DNA from: Bemisia tabaci
Lineage: Eukaryota > Arthropoda > Insecta > Hemiptera > Aleyrodidae
Assembly: GCF_918797505.1 (NCBI RefSeq)
Contig: NC_092796.1
Coordinates: 51,032,411 to 51,096,410, forward strand
DNA length: 64,000 nt
Reading direction: 5' to 3'
Positions 32,479 to 44,850 of the stretch are shown in pieces; position 1 is the stretch's first letter; the number at the start of each line of letters is the position of its first letter. Made by a program: the position numbers and the translations under genes. The notes beneath the pieces are model-generated. The model saw only the letters and a list, made by a program, of their open reading frames with translations. It was not told the DNA's origin and searched no databases.

Positions 32479-35400
32479 CGCCGCGCCCTTTGAAACTGAC
32501 GGATTCCGACCGCAAAATTTCCTCGCCAAATCCACGTTCAAATGGCTCAGTTTAATGAAGGCAAATCTCCACGTCGTTTTAACAATTGTTATTTGGACTC
32601 TACTAAACGTTAAGCAACGCCCCTGCCAATCTTAGGGACTTGAAACCGCATTGCTCCCGCAGAAAGTGCATTTCGAGTACCAATTTCCTAACCTGATGTC
32701 ATTCATGGAGACCCAAGTGAAGTCACGAGTTGCATTCCATGCTATTTTAAGGCGCTTAACTACCTAATTCATTTGAGTATGAGTAGGAGCAACTGTTCTG
32801 CAACTCAAAAATCGAAATGCTAAAGAAATGGTTGGCGGTATTCTTTCTTGACGCTTTGCCCTTTGGGGGAAGATTAGAAAAATACTTGGAATTTTGCAGT
32901 TCAATTGCCGTTTACTCTGACGTGTTGCAGTTCATTGTCATTTCTTTAAAGTCGCTGTCTTTGACGTCATATGGAAGGGATTGAAATTTAATAACTGGAA
33001 ATGTTAAAGCTGATCGGCAGTTTCATCGAATTCCTACTGGGCAATCGGAAATAATGTGTAGAACTTCCAATCATACCTTTTTTACCGATTCTGTGCCATC
33101 CTATTAGTCACTTCATCGTTTCTCGGACAAAGGAGCGTAACTTCATTCCAAGGTTGTAAAATTGACCACAACAATTCAATTTTTCACAGAATGTAATTAC
33201 GCAATTTTTTCCGAGATTTGTCAGATTTTACCATGAGATCAGAACAAAAATCACTGAAATTTTTAGTCAGAAATGCCCAAGATTCGCCTTGTAAAAGTTG
33301 AATTTGCGATGGTAATTGACAACATTGAAATTTAGTTGCGCTGTTCCTTGGGGGAAACGACGACTTTATCAATCTTTAGCAAATGATTCGAGCCCATACA
33401 TTTTCAGATCGAGTCCTAGAATGGAAAAGCAGCTACACAAGCCCAATACACACTTTTTCGCTTCTTTTATTAAAAACTTCTAAATGATCGAAAATCCTCG
33501 AGCGGCGCCCCCAGTTCGGTCGAAATCGAATTTAAACTAAGTGAAAAGAGATCAAGAATGCAAAACTTAGGGATCAGTCTCAGTGACGTCAGCCGCGAAC
33601 AAAAGTAGATGGAGAGAGGAAATCGAGCCAAATACGAGGGCGGGAGATACAAACTTCGCGATCCTGTTTCAACTCATTACACGTTCTCACTCAATTTAAC
33701 TCCGAGTCGAGAGTCGAGTGTCACACTTGGAACCACTTCAATAAATAAAGGAAACTTTATTATAATAGAAAAAACGCTCTTTGATAGGAAAGAACGAGCC
33801 AAAACGAGGAGGAGTAAAAAGGAGAAAGAAAAATGACTTGGAGCTCCCATACTTGCCTACCTCTTGCAAGTGCAGAAAGTGCGCTCTATTCAGCGTAACG
33901 TGTGCGTCGAGGACACACTTTTCGTGCCAAAAGCTTCCGAATGCAACGCAGCAAGATGTTCATTCAGTTTTCAAGATTGAAATATGCCGTAAGTCGTGGG
34001 TGTTTGGTGCGCTACTATTCAGAATAATGTGAGAATGTTGAGTGGAAAGAATTATATACCCATTTTGTAAAGGACTTGCGTGAGATCAGCATTTTGCTTT
34101 TTCCCCTGAATATATCTTTAGAACTTATAAATTTTGGCTTTAAAGCGTTCTTAGCTCTTCAAGAATTATATTTATGCAATCATTCTCCGGATTTTTTAAT
34201 TGTTCTATAACAGAGCATGTCCTCATCAACTCGGTATTCAGTCAGTTTTTATTTTCGGTTTTTACAAGTCGTAGGATACACGTAATTGTCTTTCAATATT
34301 TGATGTGCTAAAGGTCTTTCTCTTCTTTTCAATTTCTCGATACGATCCCATATTTTCCTTTGAATTAAAATGTGACTGGGACCTCCGAATAAAAATTCGA
34401 GAATGTATTTATGTAAACTTTTGAAGAGAATAAGTGACTCTTAAAAGAACTTCTACATTTGCAATCTTTGTTCCTATATCTATCGGCGCTTCAAGAAGTC
34501 AAACTAACCTAAATTGTTTATCAACGCCCATATCTTTCTGTAATTCACATTATTTCCCAATTCTTCTCTGTGTAGGAACGACAAAACGAGACGCCTGAAT
34601 AATCATAAATTAAATCGTCCGTCATGCACTTCCTTTAATACTCCCTCTTATCATGTTCGAATCTCCACTTTTTCCCAGCTTACTCTTTGTAAATCCTCCC
34701 TTTCCATTTTTGACGCAAGTTTCAAACTTTCATTGCGCTGGTTGAATTATTTTAGCCTCCGATTCGAACAAGACCGAAATTTATCCGGAGTATCATTCCC
34801 CCCGGAATAATTCAAACTTCCAATAGAAGGGAAAGTAACAGGCGTAAAAATAAGTGTCGGGAGCCTGGATGTTGACTGTGAAGAAAGAAGAGAGGAGGAA
34901 ATCAATCAAGGGCGAAAGAAAGAGGGAGGAGGGATAAACGGGTGGAAGGCTGTATAAATATCACTTAAACAGAGGGATGATCACCGCTCATTGAAAGGCG
35001 CGTACCTAATTTCTTAACGACTAATCTGGCGTGTAGCCTGGCCTGGATTTCGTCCTTCGCGCCAAGACATCTTTATAATCACAGCCTGGAAGTCAAATCT
35101 GCCGGAAAGCGTTTTTCTCGGCCGGCGCGGGGGGATGTGCGAGCGGCAAACTCGGCAGCGGTCTGGTCCCGATTCGTCTCGCTTTTCGAAGAGACTCAGC
35201 TTTCGACTTGACTTGATTTTCCAGCAAATTAAACCTTAAGTAATATGAATAAAATAGATAGCGAGCCATCTTTCTTTTCGCCTCTAATGCTCCCGGTATT
35301 CATCTTTTGTTTTTTCTGCCACCGCCCCCCGATTCCGACCCCGGCTCCGGCACCTTTTCTTGTACTATCGACTTAATTCCCTCAGTCGAATTTGCGTGAC

Positions 35401-36455
35401 TTCCCTCGTACAGTAATGCCGGCGAATTATTCCTTTTGAATAGGTTCGTCGTCTTGCCAGAGCAGTGATCGCTCCGCTCCGGACCCCTTGTATTTAAATC
35501 GTCATTGAAAGGCTTGCATTTTACCTCGCTTAACTTGAACCCTCACAAGTCCTAATTTTTGCTCTGGGAGATTTCCGTTTTCCATGGGTGAAGGCAAATA
35601 AGGACGTAAAGAGAGAGGAGGAAAACCACCAAAGAATCCTTGGGTATCTAGTCAATGCAAGGGTCTGTGATCAACCCATGGAAAAATTTAAAACATTTAC
35701 TCCCCCCCCCCCCCCAAAAAAAAAAAAAAAAAAAAAAACGGTAATTCCTATCAATACAAGCACCAAAGAAATTTCTTTCCTCTTAAACATGAGGAGAAAA
35801 ACAACTTCGAGACCGAGTGGAGCTGTAGGGAGCGGGCTTCTTCTAGTTTTGCGAATGGAAATGTCTATTACCAAGGGAGAAAATGATAGACTTACTGAAG
35901 GTTTCTCGTGAGCTGCCGTTAGTTAATCGATAACCCACCTCCTTTGTCCATTACAACCACCAGCTTCCACCAACAGGATCTCTCCGTATCCCTTTTGTCT
36001 TCCTTGTATATTGCTTTGTCTATCAATGTCAACAATCAGCCTGCAGGCAAGGCATGTTTGAGGTCTTTACAGTGCTTCTGAATATCCTTGTAAATCCTCA
36101 AGATTACGAATTCTGAAAAAAAAAAGTGTTCAAAATAAGTTTTACATTTGAGGAAACAGTTGATTTTGATTCAACGCGATTTGTGTTGCCTTCAAAATTT
36201 CTCATCTTGGTTTCAAGAAAATTTACCATGTTAAAGAATACTTAAAATAAAATTCGTTTAAATTTAGGGGGGGGGGGGGACTTTCACAAATAAAATGTTT
36301 TCTTGAAAAATGAAAGACAAATTTTTCCAGTGAATGAAAGCCACCAGGAAAGACTTGAAACTTCCTTGACTTTTGTATTGAAAAAACTGTCATGTGTCCT
36401 AACCTCATTTTCATTTAACCTGAACTGATTTCGTTTTTTGTTTTGATTGTTATAG
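32479..36455. other. Probable intron or upstream DNA of the SNS-like gene
   Basis: About 4 kb without recognised exons or complete transposons. CpG-richer patches lie at 33470-33660 and 35080-35480. A C14-A23 homopolymer junction lies at 35702-35738 and a G13 run at 36267-36279. Being directly upstream of a plus-strand exon with an acceptor site, it is inferred to be intron. Confidence 0.4.
36443..36455 (+). promoter_or_regulatory. 3' splice site of the Ig exon
   Basis: TTGATTGTTATAG, preceded by T-rich CGTTTTTTGTTT, is a canonical polypyrimidine/AG acceptor. It splits a codon after the first base. Confidence 0.8.
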
Positions 36456-36635
36456 GTTACGATCCGAACCCGAGCGGGTTCCCGCGGTACACGGTGGTGG
36501 GCGACGCCAAGAACGGTGTATTCAACCTGCGGATCAGTAACGCCTCTTTGGACGATGACGCCCAGTTCCAGTGCCAAGTGAGCCCCTTCAAAACCCACAA
36601 AGCCATCAGAGCCATCGCCAACCTCACCGTGATCG
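36456..36635 (+). CDS. sns/hbs: Internal exon, Ig domain of SNS/Hibris-like (nephrin family) adhesion protein
   Basis: The 180-bp exon translates to about 60 residues beginning YDPNPSGFPRYTVVGDAKNG. It includes LRISNASLDDDAQFQCQV, the D-x-A-x-Y/F-x-C signature around the second cysteine of an Ig fold, and ends ANLTVI. It thus supplies the C-terminal half of an Ig domain. The GFPRY..VGD and LRISNAS spacing resembles the first Ig domain of insect SNS/Hibris and nematode SYG-2 (nephrin family), membrane proteins mediating cell recognition in myoblast fusion, nephrocyte diaphragms and synapse choice. Two N-glycosylation sequons (NAS, NLT) are present. A pyrimidine-rich acceptor (TTTTGATTGTTATAG) precedes it and a GTAAG donor follows, both phase 1, as usual for Ig-domain exons. 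A Kirre/Roughest-type partner protein is the main alternative. No partner exon was found in the window, implying large introns. Confidence 0.82.
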
Positions 36636-36641
36636 GTAAGC
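36636..36641 (+). promoter_or_regulatory. 5' splice site of the Ig exon
   Basis: GTAAGC directly after ATCG fits the GTRAGT consensus at 5 of 6 bases and leaves a phase-1 junction matching the upstream one. Confidence 0.8.
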
Positions 36642-36738
36642 TCGTCTTCTTTCTTCTCGCTATCTTCACCCTTCACTCGGTTGTAAAGAACCGCGCATTG
36701 CTACTTCCCTGAAACCATCCCTAATGGTACGGGGCACC

Positions 36739-36902
36739 CAGTAGCGTGGCGGGAATGATCGATTATCGATATTTCTCCAGTTGAAGCTATGGTAAAGACT
36801 CGATTATCAAGGTGTTCGCTGCGAACGCCCTGTTTATCAATCCTTTTCCATAGGTTTGAATGGCAGATCAATCGATATATCGCAAAGCACGCCACACCAC
36901 TG
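36739..36902. mobile_element. hAT-like 164-bp MITE (CAGTGGCGTGGC), intact copy
   Basis: Starts CAGTAGCGTGGCGGGAATGA and ends GCACGCCACACCACTG. It is flanked by a perfect 8-bp duplication GGGGCACC (36731-36738, 36903-36910), the hallmark length of hAT insertions. It lies about 100 bp downstream of the Ig exon donor site, hence probably in the intron. Confidence 0.92.
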
Positions 36903-37250
36903 GGGGCACCACATTCATCGTCTCTACATGTACCCAGACTACATTTCTTAACGAGGAAGTATACAATCCTCAATACAATATCTGGCCAATCCATAAAAAT
37001 TCCCAACTGCATGGGAAAACTGATGATACAGATGTCGTTGCTTCTTAAATTATTTAGAAATAACAAACATAGCTTTTGAAACAAGTTTCTTGACGCAAAG
37101 TGCAACAGTTCAAATGCAAAGTACAAATTTTAAAAACGATAAAGCACGGAAATATTATGAATATACATTTTACAGAGACAGTTGTTCTCTATTTTCTTAT
37201 ACACTTACTCACTTTTACTACTATAGTTTTTCGCACGAATAAAAACATAA

Positions 37251-37480
37251 TTTGGACTTTTGGGACTCTCTTGGATCTGGAGTCAAGACTTTTAAAAAAA
37301 TTGACAAGAGAAAATGCTCTTGATTCAATCGGATTTTTGCTGGAATCGAAAGGAAATTCGCTCAAGTTAAGAGGTTTGGCTCTTCTTTCAAGCAAAAATC
37401 CGATTGAATCAAGTGTATTTTTTCCTGTCAATTTTTTTAAAAGTCTTGACTCTGGATCTAAGAGACTTTTTTTTCCAGTA
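37251..37480. mobile_element. CACTGG palindromic MITE, diverged subfamily (copy 8)
   Basis: The arms contain GGATCTGGAGTCAAGACTTT and AAGTCTTGACTCTGGATC, and the right end is TTTTTTTTCCAGTA. The left terminus is eroded, so the boundary is approximate. It groups with the copy at 17003 by its GGATC(C/T)(A/G)GAG box. Confidence 0.72.
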
Positions 37481-40400
37481 AAAGTTTTTTTTCTATACGA
37501 TTTCGTCGAAAACCAATGGGTAAGACATTATTCTTTAAACTATCTCGCTCAAAATTTGCAGAACCTGCGGCCTCCTATAATGCTCAGAAAGTTTTTTCCT
37601 TTCTCTCACGACCAATTTTTTCCCTTAGAGAGAATCATAATACCGACATTGTGTTTTTTTTTCAAGTTTCGCGCGACCAAATCCCTCCTTATTATGCGAA
37701 CTACTTCAATGGGACGGTGCAAAATTAATACATTTTCAGTCGCCCCGCGTCGCTTTTATGATATTTTTCACTCATAGAGTAAAAGTAAGTATCTTCCGCA
37801 AATGGAAGTTTCAATAACCCGCATTTTACGAGAGCGCGGGAACTCCATCGCGTGCTGAAGACTACTTAACGTCGCGGAATATATTTACCGGGGGAGGGAA
37901 AAAAGCGAAAGGGGGCGGGCGGGAGGGGTTGATGAAATTCAAATTGCAAGACGCACTCGCAGGTGACCTTTTTGCGGAATTAATTTCCCGCGCGCATTCC
38001 GTCATCGAGGGCGAGAGCAAATTTGCTAGGAGAGATGAAAAATCAACAGATGTCTATGCAAATTATGCGCGGATGATGACACGGAAATCGTCGCTCCTCC
38101 GACGTAAGCGCGTAACCGACACCCGCAATGGACCTTACGGACCGTATAACTCCACACTCGTGGAGACCCACGTGGGAGAGGACTTACGCGCTTTCGTGCC
38201 GAGGGCGACGAAATATCAACTGCGGCGCGAGCGCCTAGCAAAGTCACTTTTCTAAAGTGGTTTACGACCAACTTGGAGTGTTTTCCGAGAAGGGGGCGAG
38301 GGGGGACGGGGTTTCCATCGAAAACTATAAACGCGCCGTGCAACTAATTGAAACATCCTCTTAATTAAATAAACGGCACCGGCGACAGTTTCGTTGCCAG
38401 CCGAGTGCGGATTCCCCTCTGAACTTTCCGAGTTTTTAAGGCCAAATTTGGGCACTGCGCAGGCAGTCTATTTAGCTTACGGAGGAAAAGTTTGCGTTTG
38501 ATGATGCACGCGCCGCCGTAACGAAGACGGAGCCCGGAAAAACTGGGAAAATTGCGGGGAGTTGCCTGACATTCGTAGGGGAAGTTGTTGGCGGCGGTAA
38601 GCGATGGGTGCATTCTACGGAGGAAGGAAGGCTTAGCGTATGTTCTCTTAAGTCGCGTAACAACCCTAAAGTTGTGAGAGGTTGTAGTCATACGTACGTA
38701 TACATCGCATCGAGAAAATTCTGCCTGGGTGTGATTTGTCACTATGAATTACTCCTCAAGGAGTCAGCCCGTGATCGGTCGACGTGGACGTCTTTCGTAG
38801 CGCTGAGAATGACCGGCAAATTGTAGAGAGCTATTTACTTATAAAATATCAAAATCATTTCATCCCTTATTGTGATTATTAAATGGAAAACTATCGTACT
38901 TTTCCCATGAATTTTCGTGACTTTCGTTCAAAGTCGAACGCAGGTTCATCCAGAAATTGACTTGAAATTCAAGTATAGTTTTTACACTCAAGAGAAAAAT
39001 GAGAAATTCCATGGCGATATACTGATTCGTTTTTTTTTTTTTTTGTAAAAATATAAAACATGAGAGTAAATCCGGCAACATTGGATGTAATTAAGCTGCA
39101 TAAAACATTCCTTTTCACTTATTTCATCTTCCTTTCCAGGAATGGAAAACTGCTAGAGGATATAACATTTGTTCTTGCCATTTTTCTGTAGAATTTCTAC
39201 TAGGAGACTTATTCTCCAAACGTAATTAATGGTTTTGTTCTTATAGATTATCTTAGCCTTTAACATTTTGACTGCCATGCCGTTTATTATGTGGTTCCGC
39301 TCTGTTCAGAAAATGAGAAAAACATTAACAGTTTTGGATAGCAGGAAACATTGTTTCTTAACTATTGCAGTGGATAATATTTGTATATCGGATTTTATAG
39401 TGCAAGGCAGTCAAGTGATAATTAGCAATTGTGTAAGTTGTGCTTAACAAAAATAATTTCTAAAATCGAAACAATGATAACCCAAATAATTATCACCAAG
39501 CGTTGATCACAAAAAAGATTCCCGTTTTCGTGGAATCAAGATTTTTTTTAGTCAATTGTTTTAAGCCCTGAAGGATCTCTGAAAATCTCCGAGTTCAATT
39601 TTCAAATCCTCAAAATAACCAATTGAATGAAATTCTCCTTTCCACGCCTTGGATGCAGCTTATGCATTTTAGAAGCGCACTTCGCAAGATCGTAACCGAA
39701 CAGGCGAGCTAGGTATCTAAGCAAACTCCCACCATTCCACGGGGATGTTGCCCTTTTTTAAGAAAAACTAACAGGAAATTCTGCTAAGTATAAATTATCC
39801 CCAATAGAAGCGGCAACGAGGCCCAAAAGTCCGTGTTTACAGGAGCTAAGCCGGAAAGTCAGCCGAGTCTCAAACCAAACAGAAGAAAGTAAATACGTGC
39901 ATGATACGTGACGCAGCTGTAACCAGCACACTTAACGGCCCGGTTAACTCGGAATTCATTTGTTGGAGGCGAGAAAGGAGCCCAAAAATGGTTTGGGGGG
40001 CGGAAGGGGGATGGCGGGGGCGGGGGGCTTAGCGCGCTCTGTGCCAAGTTAAATGTGCAGTGTGAACGCACCGCAGATTCGCCGCAGTCGACAGTGGTGG
40101 CGAGCGCGGCGCCGCACACTGGATCGGAACTCCAAAATCTTGAAAAAAATTGAATCAATAATTGAATTTTCATAATTACTTTGAAAGAATATTGTACAAA
40201 AAAAAATTGAAGTAGAATAAAACAAAAATAAAAGCAATTTGTAACATCTCCGTCTCGTATCAACGGAGATATAAGCTTTTAATGTTTCCGCTGTTTGTCC
40301 AACTTCAGCATTTAACTCCTTCCACCGTGCGGCTCGGCGCCGCTGAAACGAAAACCGCACATCTTTCAGCCCATTGCATTCGGCGATTAATGTGCACCCG

Positions 40401-41000
40401 GCTTTGAGAGAGGAGGAGGGTAGGGGCCCGTTTACTTCCGTCGCTATCGACAAGTATTTAACGGCTCAAACCTCCTCTGTGCAACTCGCATCACGTAGCA
40501 AGATCGGGGATTCCGAGCCGAAAAGTTACGTTTTGAAACGGACCGTCCGACCGGCTGAAACCAGCCTTTGAATACACGTTTACCATCGCTGGATTTCATG
40601 CACACGTTACCTTTAAGCAGCGGATCGTAACTACGTTGTTACCACCTCATGTCAGCGTTTTCGAAGTTTTGCATCTCACGTCCGGGAATGAATGTGAATA
40701 TTACACCAAATTTTTACGCAAACTCAAGTTTTCTCAGAGTTACACCGACTGCTTGCAGGAGCATGTTCCGTGCATCAAAATAATACTTCTGTCAGGTTTA
40801 ACGTTTACACCTAAAGTGCGATATTTAAATCCAAGGCGCCTCTTTTTTTCTTTTTTTTCTTTAGACAACTAGCTTTTTTTCTAACTTTTGGTGGAAACAA
40901 GGATCCAAAACTCTCGGGAAATGGCTACCTCCATAATTTTTAATGCTGAGACCAATTCATGACCTTAAACATAACCGAGATCTCAAGGTAAAGAAGGATC
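37481..41000. other. Gene-free stretch with two CpG-rich blocks
   Basis: GC- and CpG-rich unique DNA at 37800-38600 and 39880-40560 is separated by AT-rich DNA. Short frames on both strands show no family signature. It is presumed intron of the SNS-like gene, with possible enhancers in the CpG-rich blocks. Confidence 0.35.
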
Positions 41001-41229
41001 CACTGGAAGAAAAAAATACATTGGAACTAGAGTCCAGACTCTTGAAAACATTGACAAGAAAAAATACTCTTGATTCTATCGGACTTTTGCTTGAATCAAA
41101 ACGAAATCCGCTTAAATTAAGAGGCTTGGTTCTTGATTTAAGCTTAAATCTGATTGAATCAAGAGTGCTTTTTCTTGTCGATGTTTTTAAGAGTCTGGAC
41201 TCTAGATCCAATGTGGTTTTTTTTCAGTG
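41001..41229. mobile_element. CACTGG palindromic MITE, copy 9
   Basis: Starts CACTGGAAGAAAAAAATACA and ends GTGGTTTTTTTTCAGTG. The 2-bp duplication TC flanks it (40999-41000, 41230-41231). The arms are near-perfect. Confidence 0.88.
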
Positions 41230-42510
41230 TCTCGTGAAGTTCTAGGCCTCATGTGAGCTTTTAATATTTTCCATGATGATCATCATCCGAGGGCCTTCGA
41301 CAAAAGAGAGCTTGCAACTTAAGTTAAACTTTCACGAATTTCCGATCAAGATTACATTTGTATCGAATCTCCGGAAGTGTCTACTTTGAAATCCCAACTT
41401 TATTACGGTCAATACATTCGAAGCAGTATCATAACATAAATATTAGCTTTCAAGACATTATGGTCCCTTTTTCAACGGAAAGTTTAAAGTATCAAAGCTC
41501 ATCCCTGGGTTATTTGCATGAATCACTGAGCACCTGCATCCCCGCGGAGGGCGATGCACACAGCTTTGAGAGCCCGATCTGAGCGGCCGCGCCGTATTCC
41601 AAAGGATTGTTAAATGCTCAGCAAGTAGTTTTAGAGACGGGAGAAGTTCATGATGCTATCCGGAGCGTTGCAGAGCACAAAGACAAACTGAGAAAACCTT
41701 ATTATCAAACCTGAGGAGATCATGACAAATTGGACCAATAGCCCGATAAGTTAAACTTTCCTCGTTAGCATCTGCGAGTATCGCGCCGGGCGTGAAGCTC
41801 CAGACATTTAAGCCCTCGGCCAGGAGAGGAAAGGGGGGGGGGGGGAGAAATATGAAGTTGCGTCGTGTCGCTGACCAGACCATCCACCGGCCCTAAATCT
41901 TGCCCGTTTGACCCTTCTCCGGAGTTGCGACCACTGCCTGCCTTGAATGAAGCATATCTGAGCTGAGTTAAACTGATAACAGCCATAACTGCGACGTTTG
42001 CATTTCGGGCATTTGGAAAGATATGAATGACGTAAGTGGCGCACAAACTTTTGTCTTTGATTTCCCCGGAAAGGGTGCATTTCAAGGCACAAAGTCATAC
42101 TTGAGAAAATGTTTTGAAAAATATTTTTTTTGTTGGACTAGAGTTCGTTTTCAATATTTGAATCTCGGACTTCGCAGGGATATTGGATATCGGTAAGTAT
42201 ATCAAAGACAACTTGGGGATTTTCTCGTTTTACGAATCAATCATCAGTTTTACACGCAATAGTTTTTCCTCATACGTATGCAGGTGTGTTTTTCAGCATG
42301 ACCTTCCAATATCCGTAGTGTGGCTAGTTCATCTTGAAGATGAGCTTAATACACAAAACCGGCCAAGGCATTACAGAAAATATGGTATACGTTTATGCGA
42401 TAAAACCCCTCGAATTTCGTCAACGACGCGTGTTTTCAAAAGTCAAGAGAAGTAATCAAAATAGTAAGCAATGATGACTGTAACTCAAAAAGTTATAACT
42501 GGGTGGCACG
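41230..42510. other. Gene-free stretch
   Basis: A G13 run lies at 41833-41845. Around 41985-42040, GCGACGTTTGCATTTCGGGC and nearby sequence resemble one arm of the palindrome at 45420-45615, so this may be a decayed relative. No gene recognised. Confidence 0.35.
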
Positions 42511-43995
42511 TCCATGTAGGATGATACTACTATTTTAACGCTACGGAGCCCGTTTTGCCTACCGCGTTCGATGAAGGCGTTTTGTGACCGATGTCCATGT
42601 AGGATGATACCACTATTTTAACGCTACGGAGCCCGTTTGGCCTACCGCGTTCGATGAAGGCGTTTTGTGACCGATGTCCATGTAGGATGATACCACTATT
42701 TTAACGCTACGGAGCCCGTTTGGCCTACCGCGTTCGATGAAGGCGTTTTGTGACCGATGCCCACGTAGGATGATACCACTATTTCAACGCTACGGAGCCC
42801 GTCTGCCTACCGCGTTCGATGAAGGCGTTTTGTGACCGATGTCCATGTAGGATGATACCACTATTTTAACGCGACGGAGCCCGTTATGCCTACCGCGTTC
42901 GATGAAGGCGTTTTGTGACCGATGCCCACGTAGGATGATACCACTATTTCAACGCTACGGAGCCCGTCTGCCTACCGCGTTCGATGAAGGCGTTTTGTGA
43001 CCGATGTCCATGTAGGATGATACCACTATTTTAACGCGACGGAGCCCGTTATGCCTACCGCGTTCGATGAAGGCGTTTTTGTGACCGATGTCCATGTAGG
43101 ATGATACCACTATTTTAACGCGACGGAGCCCGTTATGCCTACCGCGTTCGATGAAGGCGTTTTGTGACCGATGCCCACGTAGGATGATACCACTATTTCA
43201 ACGCTACGGAGCCCGTCTGCCTACCGCGTTCGATGAAGGCGTTTTGTGACCGATGTCCATGTAGGATGATACCACTATTTTAACGCGACGGAGCCCGTTA
43301 TGCCTACCGCGTTCGATGAAGGCGTTTTGTGACCGATGCCCACGTAGGATGATACCACTATTTCAACGCTACGGAGCCCGTCTGCCTACCGCGTTCGATG
43401 AAGGCGTTTTGTGACCGATGTCCATGTAGGATGATACCACTATTTTAACGCGACGGAGCCCGTTATGCCTACCGCGTTCGATGAAGGCGTTTTGTGACCG
43501 ATGTCCATGTAGGATGATACCACTATTTTAACGCGACGGAGCCCGTTATGCCTACCGCGTTCGATGAAGGCGTTTTGTGACCGATGCCCACGTAGGATGA
43601 TACCACTATTTCAACGCTACGGAGCCCGTCTGCCTACCGCGTTCGATGAAGGCGTTTTGTGACCGATGTCCATGTAGGATGATACCACTATTTTAACGCG
43701 ACGGAGCCCGTTATGCCTACCGCGTTCGATGAAGGCGTTTTGTGACCGATGCCCACGTAGGATGATACCACTATTTCAACGCTACGGAGCCCGTTTTGCC
43801 TACCGCGTTCGATGAAGGCGTTTTGTGACCGATGTCCATGTAGGATGATACCACTATTTTAACGCGACGGAGCCCGTTATGCCTACCGCGTTCGATGAAG
43901 GCGTTTTGTGACCGATGCCCACGTAGGATGATACCACTATTTCAACGCTACGGAGCCCGTTTTGTCTACCGCGTTCGATGAAGGCGTTTTGTGAG
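42511..43995. repeat. 18-unit ~83-bp minisatellite with higher-order structure
   Basis: Units start at 42511, 42594, 42677, 42760, 42842, 42925, 43007, 43091, 43174, 43256, 43339, 43421, 43504, 43587, 43669, 43752, 43835 and 43918, each carrying GTAGGATGATACCACTATTT and CGCGTTCGATGAAGGCGTTT. Three variants occur. A has TCCATG..AACGCTA; B has CCCACG..TTTCAACGCTA with CGTCTGCC (82 bp); C has TCCATG..AACGCGA with CGTTATGCC. The order is AAA, then BCBCC, BCBCC, BCB'CB'. The unit length does not preserve a reading frame. Whether longer arrays exist elsewhere is unknown. Confidence 0.97.
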
Positions 43996-44627
43996 CGACC
44001 ATATGAATGTGCTTCGTTATCGCTCCTAAGTTTTTATTTCTTTTTGAAGTGACACAACGACATGTGACAAACGATGAAGAAGGCCAGTAAAATCTCTGCT
44101 TTGGAAGTTTTAACGGTCTTCTCTACAGTTTTTCTCATACCTTTATTTTTTTGAAAATCCCGTCTTTTATGGGACCGACTTTACCTGGAGAATGGAGGTT
44201 GGAAGTGGACGGTATGGAAGTATATTTAAGGGTGAGGGAGAAGTCGAGGGGTGTCAAACTTATCCAATTATCGACCCCTCTCATTGGTGTTAAGAGAGTG
44301 CAAACTCGGAGCAGATCGCCGCACTATGGTCGGTCAACGGACTTTAAAGAACTAAAATCCAAAGTCAAAGGCAGAGATCGTCGATTCAGGCGCTGGACCA
44401 TATCGCCATTCGGAGGTTACTAAATTGACTCAAAGAGTAATTTTTTTTCTTTTACTTACCTACTTAATTATAACTTTGAAACGTCCGTCCAAAATTTTTC
44501 TAATTTCTGCTTGTGTTGAGAAGAAAATACGGTGAAATTTTCAGCTGGAAACGCCCGACGATTTCCCAATACACCTGGACATCATACATATACTACTATA
44601 CATATACCAAGTATGTACATATACTCG
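43996..44627. other. Unique stretch right of the minisatellite
   Basis: A 90-codon plus-strand frame (44151-44423) is Arg/Lys-rich and matches no family I know; it is left uncalled. The rest is AT-rich. Confidence 0.35.
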
Positions 44628-44850
44628 GACCGTGTTAAGCAGAAAGGAACTAAACCATATCAGCTATTGCCAAATTTAATTGGACAATTTAATTGTTTAC
44701 ATGAAAACGGTTTTGCAGATTTTTATGCAAATTTCAGCATAGTACGGAGCATATCTCTAAAAATGTTCAAAGGAATCCGCACAAACGTTCACTTGTAAAA
44801 TATTGAAATCGCCCAGTTTTTAACAATAGCTGACGTGGCTTGGTTCCGTG
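44628..44850. mobile_element. GGACCGCGTT palindromic MITE, truncated copy
   Basis: The left end GGACCGTGTTAAGCAGAAAG matches the intact copy at 54326. The right end stops after TGACGTGGCTTGGTTCC. The shared interior includes GACAATTTAATTGTTTACA and GGAATCCGCACAAACGTT. It is non-coding. Confidence 0.7.

Noticed and set aside
36284..36676. 130-codon minus-strand frame over the Ig exon
   Set aside because: It is the antisense shadow of the plus-strand exon, which has correct splice sites and a recognisable Ig motif.
37100..37777. 225-codon plus-strand frame
   Set aside because: It spans the diverged CACTGG MITE at 37251-37480; the remaining parts show no protein family.
40943..41245. Recurrent ~70-residue peptide (SRLLKTLTRK..LIESRV..FKSLDSRSN) on both strands at many loci
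   Set aside because: It is readthrough of the CACTGG palindromic MITE. The arms lack stops in that register, and the same peptide appears on both strands because the element is an inverted repeat.
42511..43995. CRISPR-like array
   Set aside because: Units are contiguous ~83-bp tandem repeats without unique spacers in eukaryotic DNA; this is a minisatellite.
44151..44423. 90-codon basic frame next to the minisatellite
   Set aside because: No recognisable motif, no splice or promoter support; listed only as unannotated DNA.
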